Of a DNA stretch of 64,000 bases, positions 15,537-30,200 are shown piece by piece. The position numbers and the translations under genes were made by a program. Source of the DNA: Eledone cirrhosa (taxonomy: Eukaryota; Mollusca; Cephalopoda; Octopoda; Eledonidae); contig OZ024743.1 in NCBI GenBank assembly GCA_964016885.1, forward strand, positions 11,582,506 through 11,646,505, given 5' to 3'. The notes below the pieces were generated by a model, which did no database searches, was not told where the DNA came from, and worked only from the letters and a program-made list of their open reading frames with translations. Position 1 is the stretch's first letter. Each line of letters opens with the position of its first letter.

Positions 15537-18500
15537 TACCCAGTTTACCCTGTCATATAGTCGTTTGGTGCCACAATAAAAAGCACCCAGTTTACCCTGT
15601 CATATAGTCGTTTGGTGCCACAATAAAAAGCACCCAGTTCACCCTGTCATATAGTCGTTTGGTGCCACAATAAAAAGCACCCAGTTTACCCTGTCATATA
15701 GTCGTTTGGTGCCACAATAAAAAGCACCCAGTTTACCCTGTCATATAGTCGTTTGGTGCCACAATAAAAAGCACCCAGTTTACCCTGTCATATGGTCGTT
15801 TGGTGTCACAATAAAAAGCACCCAGTTTACCCTGTCATATGGTCGTTTGGTGCCACAATAAAAAGCACCCAGTTTACCCTGTCATATAGTCGTTTGGTGC
15901 CACAATAAAAAGCACCCAGTTTACCCTGTCATATAGTCGTTTGGTGCCACAATAAAAAGCACCCAGTTTACCCTGTCATATGGTCGTTTGGTGACACAAT
16001 AAAAAGCACCCAGTTTACCCTGTCATATAGTCGTATGGTGCCACAATAAAAAGCACCCAGTTTACCCTGTCATATGGTCGTTTGGTGCCATAATAAAAAG
16101 CACCCAGTTTACCCTGTCATATGGTCGTTTGGTGCCACAATAAAAAGCACCCAGTTTACCCTGTCATATAGTCGTTTGGTGCCACAATAAAAAGCACCCA
16201 GTTTACCCTGTCATATGGTCGTTTGGTGCTACAATAAAAAGCACCCAGTTTACCCTGTCATATAGTCGTTTGGTGCTACAATAAAAAGCACCCAGTTTAC
16301 CCTGTCATATAGTCGTTTGGTGCTACAATAAAAAGCACCCAGTTTACCCTGTCATATAGTCGTTTGGTGCCACAATAAAAAGCACCCAGTTTACCCTGTC
16401 ATATAGTCGTTTGGTGCCACAATAAAAAGCACCCAGTTTACCCTGTCATATAGTCGTTTGGTGCCACAATAAAAAGCACCCAGTTTACCCTGTCATATAG
16501 TCGTTTGGTGCCACAATAAAAAGCACCCAGTTTAACCTGTCATATAGTCGTTTGGTGCCACAATAAAAAGCACCCAGTTTACCCTGTCATATAGTCGTTT
16601 GGTGCTACAATAAAAAGCACCCAGTTTACCCTGTCATATGGTCGTTTGGTGCTACAATAAAAAGCACCCAGTTTACCCTGTCATATAGTCGTTTGGTGCC
16701 ACAATAAAAAGCACCCAGTTTACCCTGTCATATAGTCGTTTGGTGCCACAATAAAAAGCACCCAGTTTACCCTGTCATATAGTCGTTTGGTGCTATAATA
16801 AAAAGCACCCAGTTTACCCTGTCATATGGTCGTTTGGTGCTACAATAAAAAGCACCCAGTTTACCCTGTCATATAGTCGTTTGGTGCCACAATAAAAAGC
16901 ACCCAGTTTACCCTGTCATATAGTCGTTTGGTGCTACAATAAAAAGCACCCAGTTTACCCTGTCATATAGTCGTTTGGTGCCACAATAAAAAGCACCCAG
17001 TTTACCCTGTCATATAGTCGTTTGGTGACACAATAAAAAGCACCCAGTTTACCCTGTCATATAGTCGTTTGGTGCCACAATAAAAAGCACCCAGTTTACC
17101 CTGTCATATAGTCGTTTGGTGCCACAATAAAAAGCACCCAGTTTACCCTGTCATATAGTCGTTTGGTGTCACAATAAAAAGCACCCAGTTTACCCTGTCA
17201 TATAGTCGTTTGGTGCCACAATAAAAAGCACCCAGTTTACCCTGTCATATGGTCGTTTGGTGACACAATAAAAAGCACCCAGTTTACCCTGTCATATAGT
17301 CGTTTGGTACCACAATGAAAAAGCACCCAGTTTACCCTGTCATATAGTCGTTTGGTGCCACAATAAAAAGCACCCAGTTTACCCTGTCATATGGTCGTTT
17401 GGTGTCACAATAAAAAGCACCCAGTTTACCCTGTCATATGGTCGTTTGGTGCCACAATAAAAAGCATCCAGTTTACCCTGTCATATAGTCGTTTGGTGCC
17501 ACAATAAAAAGCACCCAGTTTACCCTGTCATATAGTCGTTTGGTGCCACAATAAAAAGCACCCAGTTTACCCTGTCATATAGTTGTTTGGTGCCACAATA
17601 AAAAGCACCCAGTTTACCCTGTCATATGGTCGTTTGGTGCCACAATAAAAAGCACCCAGTTTACCCTGTCATATGGTCGTTTGGTGCTACAATAAAAAGC
17701 ACCCAGTTTACCCTGTCATATAGTCGTTTGGTGCGACAATAAAAAGCACCCAGTTTACCCTGTCATATGGTCGTTTGGTGCCACAATAAAAAGCACCCAG
17801 TTTACCCTGTCATATAGTCGTTTGGTGCTACAATAAAAGTACCCAGTTTACCCTGTCATATAGTCGTTTGGTGCTACAATAAAAAGCACCCAGTTTACCC
17901 TGTCATATAGTCGTTTGGTGCCACAATCAAAAGCACCCAGTTTACCCTGTCATATAGTCGTATGGTGCCACAATAAAAAGCACCCAGTTTACCCTGTCAT
18001 ATGGTCGTTTGGTGCCACAATAAAAAGCACCCAGTTTACCCTGTCATATGGTCGTTTGGTGCCACAATAAAAAGCACCCAGTTTACCCTGTCATATAGTC
18101 GTTTGGTGCTACAATAAAAAGTACCCAGTTTACCCTGTCATATAGTCGTTTGGTGCTACAATAAAAAGCACCCAGTTTACCCTGTCATATGGTCGTTTGG
18201 TGCTACAATAAAAAGCACCCAGTTTACCCTGTCATATAGTCGTTTGGTGCCACAATAAAAAGCACCCAGTTTACCCTGTCATATAGTCGTTTGGTGCTAC
18301 AATAAAAAGCACCCAGTTTACCCTGTCATATAGTCGTTTGGTTCCACAATCAAAAGCACCCAGTTTACCCTGTCATATGGTCGTTTGGTGCTACAATAAA
18401 AAGCACTCAGTTTACCCTGTCATATAGTCGTTTGGTGCCACAATCAAAAGCACCCAGTTTACCCTGTCATATGGTCGTTTGGTGCTACAATAAAAAGTAC

Positions 18501-21289
18501 CCAGTTTACCCTGTCATATGGTCGTTTGGTTCCACAATAAAAAGCACCCAGTTTACCCTGTCATATAGTCGTTTGGTGCTACAATAAAAAGCACCCAGTT
18601 TACCCTGTCATATGGTCGTTTGGTGCTACAATAAAAAGCACCCAGTTTACCCTGTCATATAGTCGTTTGGTGCCACAATAAAAAGCACCCAGTTTACCCT
18701 GTCATATAGTCGTTTGGTGCCACAATAAAAAGCACCCAGTTTACCCTGTCATATGGTCGTTTGGTGCTACAATAAAAAGCACCCAGTTTACCCTGTCATA
18801 TAGTCGTTTGGTGTCACAATAAAAAGCACCCATTTTACCCTGTCATATGGTCGTTTGGTGCCACAATAAAAAGCACCCAGTTTATCCTGGCATATGGTCG
18901 TTTGGTGCCACAATCAAAAGCACCCAGTTTACCCTGTCATATGGTCGTTTGGTGCCACAATAAAAAGCACTCAGTTTACCCTGTCATATGGTCGTTTGGT
19001 GCCACAATCAAAAGCACCCAGTTTACCCTGTCATATAGTCGTTTGGTTCCACAATAAAAAGTACCCAGTTTACCCTGTCATATAGTCGTTTGGTGCCACA
19101 ATAAAAAGCACCCAGTTCACCGTCATATAGTTGTTTGGTGTCACAATAAAAAGCACCCTGTTTACCCTGTCATATGGTCGTTTGGTGCCACAATAAAAAG
19201 CACCCAGTTTACCCTGTCATATGGTCGTTTGGTGTCACAATAAAAAGCACCCAGTTTACCCTGTCATATGGTCGTTTGGTGCCACAATAAAAAGCACCCA
19301 GTTTAACCTGTCATATAGTCGTTTGGTGCCACAATAAAAAGCACCCAGTTTACCCTGTCATATAGTCGTTTGGTGCTACAATAAAAAGCACCCAGTTTAC
19401 CCTGTCATATGGTCGTTTGGTGCTACAATAAAAAGCACCCAGTTTACCCTGTCATATAGTTGTTTGGTGCCACAATAAAAAGCACCCAGTTTACCCTGTC
19501 ATATAGTCGTTTGGTGCCACAATAAAAAGCACCCAGTTTACCCTGTCATATAGTCGTTTGGTGCTATAATAAAAAGCACCCAGTTTACCCTGTCATATGG
19601 TCGTTTGGTGTTACAATAAAAAGCACCCAGTTTACCCTGTCATATAGTCGTTTGGTGCCACAATGAAAAGCACCCAGTTTACCCTGTCATATAGTCGTTT
19701 GGTGCTACAATAAAAAGCACCCAGTTTACCCTGTCATATAGTCGTTTGGTGCCACAATAAAAAGCACCCAGTTTACCCTGTCATATAGTCGTTTGCTGCC
19801 ACAATAAAAAGCACCCAGTTTACCCTGTCATATAGTCGTTTGGTGCCACAATAAAAAGCACCCAGTTTACCCTGTCATATAGTCGTTTGGTCCCACAATA
19901 AAAAGCACCCAGTTTACCCTGTCATATGGTCGTTTGGTGACACAATAAAAAGCACCCAGTTTACCCTGTCATATAGTCGTTTGGTACCACAATGAAAAAG
20001 CACCCAGTTTACCCTGTCATATAGTCGTTTGGTGCCACAATAAAAAGCACCCAGTTTACCCTGTCATATGGTCGTTTGGTGTCACAATAAAAAGCACCCA
20101 GTTTACCCTGTCATATGGTCGTTTGGTGCCACAATAAAAAGCATCCAGTTTACCCTGTCATATAGTCGTTTGGTGCCACAATAAAAAGCACCCAGTTTAC
20201 CCTGTCATATAGTCGTTTGGTGCCACAATAAAAAGCACCCAGTTTACCCTGTCATATGATCGTTTGGTGACACAATAAAAAGCACCCAGTTTACCCTGTC
20301 ATATAGTCGTATGGTGCCACAATAAAAAGCACCCAGTTTACCCTGTCATATGGTCGTTTGGTGCCACAATAAAAAGCACCCAGTTTACCCTGTCATATAG
20401 TCGTTTGGTGACACAATAAAAACCACCCAGTTTACCCTGTCATATAGTCGTTTGGTGCCACAATAAAAAGCACCCAGTTTACCCTGTCATATAGTCGTTT
20501 GGTGTCACAATAAAAAGCACCCAGTTTACCCTGTCATATAGTCGTTTGGTGCCACAATAAAAAGCACCCAGTTTACCCTGTCATATGGTCGTTTGGTGAC
20601 ACAATAAAAAGCACCCAGTTTACCCTGTCATATAGTCGTTTGGTGACACAATAAAAAGCACCCAGTTTACCCTGTCATATAGTCGTTTGGTGCCACAATA
20701 AAAAGCACCCAGTTTACCCTGTCATATAGTAGTTTGGTGTCACAATAAAAAGCACCCAGTTTACCCTGTCATATAGTCGTTTGGTGCCACAATAAAAAGC
20801 ACCCAGTTTACCCTGTCATATGGTCGTTTGGTGACACAATAAAAAGCACCCAGTTTACCCTGTCATATAGTCGTTTGGTACCACAATGAAAAAGCACCCA
20901 GTTTACCCTGTCATATAGTCGTTTGGTGCCACAATAAAAAGCACCCAGTTTACCCTGTCATATGGTCGTTTGGTGTCACAATAAAAAGCACCCAGTTTAC
21001 CCTGTCATATGGTCGTTTGGTGCCACAATAAAAAGCATCCAGTTTACCCTGTCATATAGTCGTTTGGTGCCACAATAAAAAGCACCCAGTTTACCCTGTC
21101 ATATAGTCGTTTGGTGCCACAATAAAAAGCACCCAGTTTACCCTGTCATATGGTCGTTTGGTGACACAATAAAAAGCACCCAGTTTACCCTGTCATATAG
21201 TCGTATGGTGCCACAATAAAAAGCACCCAGTTTACCCTGTCATATGGTCGTTTGGTGCCACAATAAAAAGCACCCAGTTTACCCTGTCA

Positions 21290-24200
21290 TATGGTCGTTT
21301 GGTGCCACAATAAAAAGCACCCAGTTTACCCTGTCATATAGTCGTTTGGTGCCACAATAAAAAGCACCCAGTTTACCCTGTCATATAGTCGTTTGGTGCT
21401 ACAATAAAAAGTACCCAGTTTACCCTGTCATATAGTCGTTTGGTGCTACAATAAAAAGCACCCAGTTTACCCTGTCATATAGTCGTTTGGTGCCACAATC
21501 AAAAGCACCCAGTTTACCCTGTCATATGGTCGTTTGGTGCCACAATAAAAAGCACTCAGTTTACCCTGTCATATGGTCGTTTGGTGCCACAATCAAAAGC
21601 ACCCAGTTTACCCTGTCATATAGTCGTTTGGTGCCACAATAAAAAGCACCCAGTTCACCGTCATATAGTTGTTTGGTGTCACAATAAAAAGCACCCTGTT
21701 TACCCTGTCATATGGTCGTTTGGTGCCACAATAAAAAGCACCCAGTTTACCCTGTCATATGGTCGTTTGGTGTCACAATAAAAAGCACCCAGTTTACCCT
21801 GTCATATGGTCGTTTGGTGCCACAATAAAAAGCACCCAGTTTAACCTGTCATATAGTCGTTTGGTGCCACAATAAAAAGCACCCAGTTTACCCTGTCATA
21901 TAGTCGTTTGGTGCTACAATAAAAAGCACCCAGTTTACCCTGTCATGTGGTCGTTTGGTGCTACAATAAAAAGCACCCAGTTTACCCTGTCATATAGTTG
22001 TTTGGTGCCACAATAAAAAGCACCCAGTTTACCCTGTCATATAGTCGTTTGGTGCCACAATAAAAAGCACCCAGTTTACCCTGTCATATAGTCGTTTGGT
22101 GCTATAATAAAAAGCACCCAGTTTACCCTGTCATATGGTCGTTTGGTGCTACAATAAAAAGCACCCAGTTTACCCTGTCATATAGTCGTTTGGTGCCACA
22201 ATGAAAAGCACCCAGTTTACCCTGTCATATAGTCGTTTGGTGCTACAATAAAAAGCACCCAGTTTACCCTGTCATATAGTCGTTTGGTGCCACAATAAAA
22301 AGCACCCAGTTTACCCTGTCATATAGTCGTTTGGTGCCACAATAAAAAGCACCCAGTTTACCCTGTCATATAGTCGTTTGGTGCCACAATAAAAAGCACC
22401 CAGTTTACCCTGTCATATAGTCGTTTGGTCCCACAATAAAAAGCACCCAGTTTACCCTGTCATATGGTCGTTTGGTGACACAATAAAAAGCACCCAGTTT
22501 ACCCTGTCATATAGTCGTTTGGTACCACAATGAAAAAGCACCCAGTTTACCCTGTCATATAGTCGTTTGGTGCCACAATAAAAAGCACCCAGTTTACCCT
22601 GTCATATGGTCGTTTGGTGTCACAATAAAAAGCACCCAGTTTACCCTGTCATATGGTCGTTTGGTGCCACAATAAAAAGCATCCAGTTTACCCTGTCATA
22701 TAGTCGTTTGGTGCCACAATAAAAAGCACCCAGTTTACCCTGTCATATAGTCGTTTGGTGCCACAATAAAAAGCACCCAGTTTACCCTGTCATATGATCG
22801 TTTGGTGACACAATAAAAAGCACCCAGTTTACCCTGTCATATAGTCGTATGGTGCCACAATAAAAAGCACCCAGTTTACCCTGTCATATGGTCGTTTGGT
22901 GCCACAATAAAAAGCACCCAGTTTACCCTGTCATATAGTCGTTTGGTGACACAATAAAAAGCACCCAGTTTACCCTGTCATATAGTCGTTTGGTGCCACA
23001 ATAAAAAGCACCCAGTTTACCCTGTCATATAGTCGTTTGGTGTCACAATAAAAAGCGCCCAGTTTACCCTGTCATATAGTCGTTTGGTGCCACAATAAAA
23101 AGCACCCAGTTTACCCTGTCATATGGTCGTTTGGTGACACAATAAAAAGCACCCAGTTTACCCTGTCATATAGTCGTTTGGTGACACAATAAAAAGCACC
23201 CAGTTTACCCTGTCATATAGTCGTTTGGTGCCACAATAAAAAGCACCCAGTTTACCCTGTCATATAGTAGTTTGGTGTCACAATAAAAAGCACCCAGTTT
23301 ACCCTGTCATATAGTCGTTTGGTGCCACAATAAAAAGCACCCAGTTTACCCTGTCATATGGTCGTTTGGTGACACAATAAAAAGCACCCAGTTTACCCTG
23401 TCATATAGTCGTTTGGTACCACAATGAAAAAGCACCCAGTTTACCCTGTCATATAGTCGTTTGGTGCCACAATAAAAAGCACCCAGTTTACCCTGTCATA
23501 TGGTCGTTTGGTGTCACAATAAAAAGCACCCAGTTTACCCTGTCATATGGTCGTTTGGTGCCACAATAAAAAGCATCCAGTTTACCCTGTCATATAGTCG
23601 TTTGGTGCCACAATAAAAAGCACCCAGTTTACCCTGTCATATAGTCGTTTGGTGCCACAATAAAAACCACCCAGTTTACCCTGTCATATGGTCGTTTGGT
23701 GACACAATAAAAAGCACCCAGTTTACCCTGTCATATAGTCGTATGGTGCCACAATAAAAAGCACCCAGTTTACCCTGTCATATGGTCGTTTGGTGCCACA
23801 ATAAAAAGCACCCAGTTTACCCTGTCATATGGTCGTTTGGTGCCACAATAAAAAGCACCCAGTTTACCCTGTCATATAGTCGTTTGGTTCCACAATAAAA
23901 AGCACCCAGTTTACCCTGTCATATAGTCGTTTGGTGCTACAATAAAAAGTACCCAGTTTACCCTGTCATATAGTCGTTTGGTGCTACAATAAAAAGCACC
24001 CAGTTTACCCTGTCATATAGTCGTTTGGTGCCACAATCAAAAGCACCCAGTTTACCCTGTCATATGGTCGTTTGGTGCCACAATAAAAAGCACTCAGTTT
24101 ACCCTGTCATATGGTCGTTTGGTGCCACAATCAAAAGCACCCAGTTTACCCTGTCATATAGTCGTTTGGTGCCACAATAAAAAGTACCCAGTTTACCCTG

Positions 24201-27200
24201 TCATATAGTCGTTTGGTGCCACAATAAAAAGCACCCAGTTCACCGTCATATAGTCGTTTGGTGTCACAATAAAAAGCACCCAGTTTACCTTGTCATATGG
24301 TCGTTTGGTGCCACAATAAAAAGCACCCAGTTTATCCTGTCATATGTTCGTTTGGTGCCACAATCAAAAGCACCCAGTTTACCCTGTCATATGGTCGTTT
24401 GGTGCCACAATAAAAAGCACTCAGTTTACCCTGTCATATGGTCGTTTGGTGCCACAATCAAAAGCACCCAGTTTACCCTGTCATATAGTCGTTTGGTGCC
24501 ACAATAAAAAGTACCCAGTTTACCCTGTCATATAGTCGTTTGGTGCCACAATAAAAAGCACCCAGTTCACCGTCATATAGTCGTTTGGTGTCACAATAAA
24601 AAGCACCCAGTTTACCCTGTCATATGGTCGTTTGGTGCCACAATAAAAAGCACCCAGTTTACCCTGTCATATGGTCGTTTGGTGTCACAATAAAAAGCAC
24701 CCAGTTTACCCTGTCATATGGTCGTTTGGTGCCACAATAAAAAGCACCCAGTTTAACCTGTCATATAGTCGTTTGGTGCCACAATAAAAAGCACCCAGTT
24801 TACCCTGTCATATAGTCGTTTTGTGCTACAATAAAAAGCACCCAGTTTACCCTGTCATATGGTCGTTTGGTGCTACAATAAAAAGCACCCAGTTTACCCT
24901 GTCATATAGTCGTTTGGTGCCACAATAAAAAGCACCCAGTTTACCCTGTCATATAGTCGTTTGGTGCCACAATAAAAAGCACCCAGTTTACCCTGTCATA
25001 TAGTCGTTTGGTGCTATAATAAAAAGCACCCAGTTTACCCTGTCATATGGTCGTTTGGTGCTACAATAAAAAGCACCCAGTTTACCCTGTCATATAGTCG
25101 TTTGGTGCCACAATAAAAAGCACCCAGTTTAACCTGTCATATAGTCGTTTGGTGCTACAATAAAAAGCACCCAGTTTACCCTGTCATATAGTCGTTTGGT
25201 GCCACAATAAAAAGCACCCAGTTTACCCTGTCATATAGTCGTTTGGTGACACAATAAAAAGCACCCAGTTTACCCTGTCATATAGTCGTTTGGTGCCACA
25301 ATAAAAAGCACCCAGTTTACCCTGTCATATAGTCGTTTGGTGCCACAATAAAAAGCACCCAGTTTACCCTGTCATATAGTCGTTTGGTGCCACAATAAAA
25401 AGCACCCAGTTTACCCTGTCATATAGTCGTTTGGTGCCACAATAAAAAGCACCCAGTTTACCCTGTCATATGGTCGTTTGGTGACACAATAAAAAGCACC
25501 CAGTTTACCCTGTTATATAGTCGTTTGGTACCACAATGAAAAAGCACCCAGTTTACCCTGTCATATAGTCGTTTGGTGCTACAATAAAAAGCACCCAGTT
25601 TACCCTGTCATATGGTCGTTTGGTGCCACAATAAAAAGCACCCAGTTTACCCTGTCATATGGTCGTTTGGTGCCACAATAAAAAGCATCCAGTTTACCCT
25701 GTCATATAGTCGTTTGGTGCCACAATAAAAAGCACCCAGTTTACCCTGTCATATAGTCGTTTGGTGCCACAATAAAAAGCACCCAGTTTACCCTGTCATA
25801 TGGTCGTTTGGTGACACAATAAAAAGCACCCAGTTTACCCTGTCATATAGTCGTATGGTGCCACAATAAAAAGCACCCAGTTTACCCTGTCATATGGTCG
25901 TTTGGTGCCACAATAAAAAGCACCCAGTTTACCCTGTCATATGGTCGTTTGGTGCCACAATAAAAAGCACCCAGTTTACCCTGTCATATAGTCGTTTGGT
26001 GCCACAATAAAAAGCACCCAGTTTACCCTGTCATATAGTCGTTTGGTGCTACAATAAAAAGTACCCAGTTTACCCTGTCATATAGTCGTTTGGTGCCACA
26101 ATAAAAAGCACCCAGTTTACCCTGTCATATAGTCGTTTGGTGCTACAATAAAAAGCACCCAGTTTACCCTGTCATATAGTCGTTTGGTGCCACAATCAAA
26201 AGCACCCAGTTTACCCTGTCATATGGTCGTTTGGTGCTACAATAAAAAGCACTCAGTTTACCCTGTCATATAGTCGTTTGGTGCCACAATCAAAAGCACC
26301 CAGTTTACCCTGTCATATGATCGTTTGGTGCTACAATAAAAAGTACCCAGTTTACCCTGTCATATGGTCGTTTGGTTCCACAATAAAAAGCACCCAGTTT
26401 ACCCTGTCATATAGTCGTTTGGTGCTACAATAAAAAGCACCCAGTTTACCCTGTCATATGGTCGTTTGGTGCTACACTAAAAAGCACCCAGTTTACCCTG
26501 TCATATAGTCGTTTGGTGCCACAATAAAAAGCACCCAGTTTACCCTGTCATATAGTCGTTTGGTGCCACAATAAAAAGCACCCAGTTTACCCTGTCATAT
26601 GGTCGTTTGGTGCTACAATAAAAAGCACCCAGTTTACCCTGTCATATAGTCGTTTAGTGTCACAATAAAAAGCACCCATTTTACCCTGTCATATGGTCGT
26701 TTGGTGCCACAATAAAAAGCACCCAGTTTATCCTGTCATATGGTCGTTTGGTGCCACAATCAAAAGCACCCAGTTTACCCTGTCATATGGTCGTTTGGTG
26801 CCACAATAAAAAGCACTCAGTTTACCCTGTCATATGGTCGTTTGGTGCCACAATCAAAAGCACCCAGTTTACCCTGTCATATAGTCGTTTGGTGCCACAA
26901 TAAAAAGCACCCAGTTTACCCTGTCATATAGTCGTTTGGTGCCACAATAAAAAGCACCCAGTTTACCCTGTCATATAGTCGTTTGGTGCTACAATAAAAA
27001 GTACCCAGTTTACCCTGTCATATAGTCGTTTGGTGCTACAATAAAAAGCACCCAGTTTACCCTGTCATATAGTCGTTTGGTGCCACAATCAAAAGCACCC
27101 AGTTTACCCTGTCATATGGTCGTTTGGTGCCACAATAAAAAGCACTCAGTTTACCCTGTCATATGGTCGTTTGGTGCCACAATCAAAAGCACCCAGTTTA

Positions 27201-30200
27201 CCCTGTCATATAGTCGTTTGGTGCCACAATAAAAAGCACCCAGTTCACCGTCATATAGTTGTTTGGTGTCACAATAAAAAGCACCCTGTTTACCCTGTCA
27301 TATGGTCGTTTGGTGCCACAATAAAAAGCACCCAGTTTACCCTGTCATATGGTCGTTTGGTGTCACAATAAAAAGCACCCAGTTTACCCTGTCATATGGT
27401 CGTTTGGTGCCACAATAAAAAGCACCCAGTTTAACCTGTCATATAGTCGTTTGGTGCCACAATAAAAAGCACCCAGTTTACCCTGTCATATAGTCGTTTG
27501 GTGCTACAATAAAAAGCACCCAGTTTACCCTGTCATGTGGTCGTTTGGTGCTACAATAAAAAGCACCCAGTTTACCCTGTCATATAGTTGTTTGGTGCCA
27601 CAATAAAAAGCACCCAGTTTACCCTGTCATATAGTCGTTTGGTGCCACAATAAAAAGCACCCAGTTTACCCTGTCATATAGTCGTTTGGTGCTATAATAA
27701 AAAGCACCCAGTTTACCCTGTCATATGGTCGTTTGGTGCTACAATAAAAAGCACCCAGTTTACCCTGTCATATAGTCGTTTGGTGCCACAATGAAAAGCA
27801 CCCAGTTTACCCTGTCATATAGTCGTTTGGTGCTACAATAAAAAGCACCCAGTTTACCCTGTCATATAGTCGTTTGGTGCCACAATAAAAAGCACCCAGT
27901 TTACCCTGTCATATAGTCGTTTGGTGCCACAATAAAAAGCACCCAGTTTACCCTGTCATATAGTCGTTTGGTGCCACAATAAAAAGCACCCAGTTTACCC
28001 TGTCATATAGTCGTTTGGTCCCACAATAAAAAGCACCCAGTTTACCCTGTCATATGGTCGTTTGGTGACACAATAAAAAGCACCCAGTTTACCCTGTCAT
28101 ATAGTCGTTTGGTACCACAATGAAAAAGCACCCAGTTTACCCTGTCATATAGTCGTTTGGTGCCACAATAAAAAGCACCCAGTTTACCCTGTCATATGGT
28201 CGTTTGGTGTCACAATAAAAAGCACCCAGTTTACCCTGTCATATGGTCGTTTGGTGCCACAATAAAAAGCATCCAGTTTACCCTGTCATATAGTCGTTTG
28301 GTGCCACAATAAAAAGCACCCAGTTTACCCTGTCATATAGTCGTTTGGTGCCACAATAAAAAGCACCCAGTTTACCCTGTCATATGATCGTTTGGTGACA
28401 CAATAAAAAGCACCCAGTTTACCCTGTCATATAGTCGTATGGTGCCACAATAAAAAGCACCCAGTTTACCCTGTCATATGGTCGTTTGGTGCCACAATAA
28501 AAAGCACCCAGTTTACCCTGTCATATAGTCGTTTGGTGACACAATAAAAAGCACCCAGTTTACCCTGTCATATAGTCGTTTGGTGCCACAATAAAAAGCA
28601 CCCAGTTTACCCTGTCATATAGTCGTTTGGTGTCACAATAAAAAGCGCCCAGTTTACCCTGTCATATAGTCGTTTGGTGCCACAATAAAAAGCACCCAGT
28701 TTACCCTGTCATATGGTCGTTTGGTGACACAATAAAAAGCACCCAGTTTACCCTGTCATATAGTCGTTTGGTGACACAATAAAAAGCACCCAGTTTACCC
28801 TGTCATATAGTCGTTTGGTGCCACAATAAAAAGCACCCAGTTTACCCTGTCATATAGTAGTTTGGTGTCACAATAAAAAGCACCCAGTTTACCCTGTCAT
28901 ATAGTCGTTTGGTGCCACAATAAAAAGCACCCAGTTTACCCTGTCATATGGTCGTTTGGTGACACAATAAAAAGCACCCAGTTTACCCTGTCATATAGTC
29001 GTTTGGTACCACAATGAAAAAGCACCCAGTTTACCCTGTCATATAGTCGTTTGGTGCCACAATAAAAAGCACCCAGTTTACCCTGTCATATGGTCGTTTG
29101 GTGTCACAATAAAAAGCACCCAGTTTACCCTGTCATATGGTCGTTTGGTGCCACAATAAAAAGCATCCAGTTTACCCTGTCATATAGTCGTTTGGTGCCA
29201 CAATAAAAAGCACCCAGTTTACCCTGTCATATAGTCGTTTGGTGCCACAATAAAAACCACCCAGTTTACCCTGTCATATGGTCGTTTGGTGACACAATAA
29301 AAAGCACCCAGTTTACCCTGTCATATAGTCGTATGGTGCCACAATAAAAAGCACCCAGTTTACCCTGTCATATGGTCGTTTGGTGCCACAATAAAAAGCA
29401 CCCAGTTTACCCTGTCATATGGTCGTTTGGTGCCACAATAAAAAGCACCCAGTTTACCCTGTCATATAGTCGTTTGGTTCCACAATAAAAAGCACCCAGT
29501 TTACCCTGTCATATAGTCGTTTGGTGCTACAATAAAAAGTACCCAGTTTACCCTGTCATATAGTCGTTTGGTGCTACAATAAAAAGCACCCAGTTTACCC
29601 TGTCATATAGTCGTTTGGTGCCACAATCAAAAGCACCCAGTTTACCCTGTCATATGGTCGTTTGGTGCCACAATAAAAAGCACTCAGTTTACCCTGTCAT
29701 ATGGTCGTTTGGTGCCACAATCAAAAGCACCCAGTTTACCCTGTCATATAGTCGTTTGGTGCCACAATAAAAAGTACCCAGTTTACCCTGTCATATAGTC
29801 GTTTGGTGCCACAATAAAAAGCACCCAGTTCACCGTCATATAGTCGTTTGGTGTCACAATAAAAAGCACCCAGTTTACCTTGTCATATGGTCGTTTGGTG
29901 CCACAATAAAAAGCACCCAGTTTATCCTGTCATATGTTCGTTTGGTGCCACAATCAAAAGCACCCAGTTTACCCTGTCATATGGTCGTTTGGTGCCACAA
30001 TAAAAAGCACTCAGTTTACCCTGTCATATGGTCGTTTGGTGCCACAATCAAAAGCACCCAGTTTACCCTGTCATATAGTCGTTTGGTGCCACAATAAAAA
30101 GTACCCAGTTTACCCTGTCATATAGTCGTTTGGTGCCACAATAAAAAGCACCCAGTTCACCGTCATATAGTCGTTTGGTGTCACAATAAAAAGCACCCAG

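Noticed and set aside
14895..15560. Short plus-strand ORFs before and at the array edge
   Set aside because: They are low-complexity, overlap repeats, and lack domains or splice-site support.
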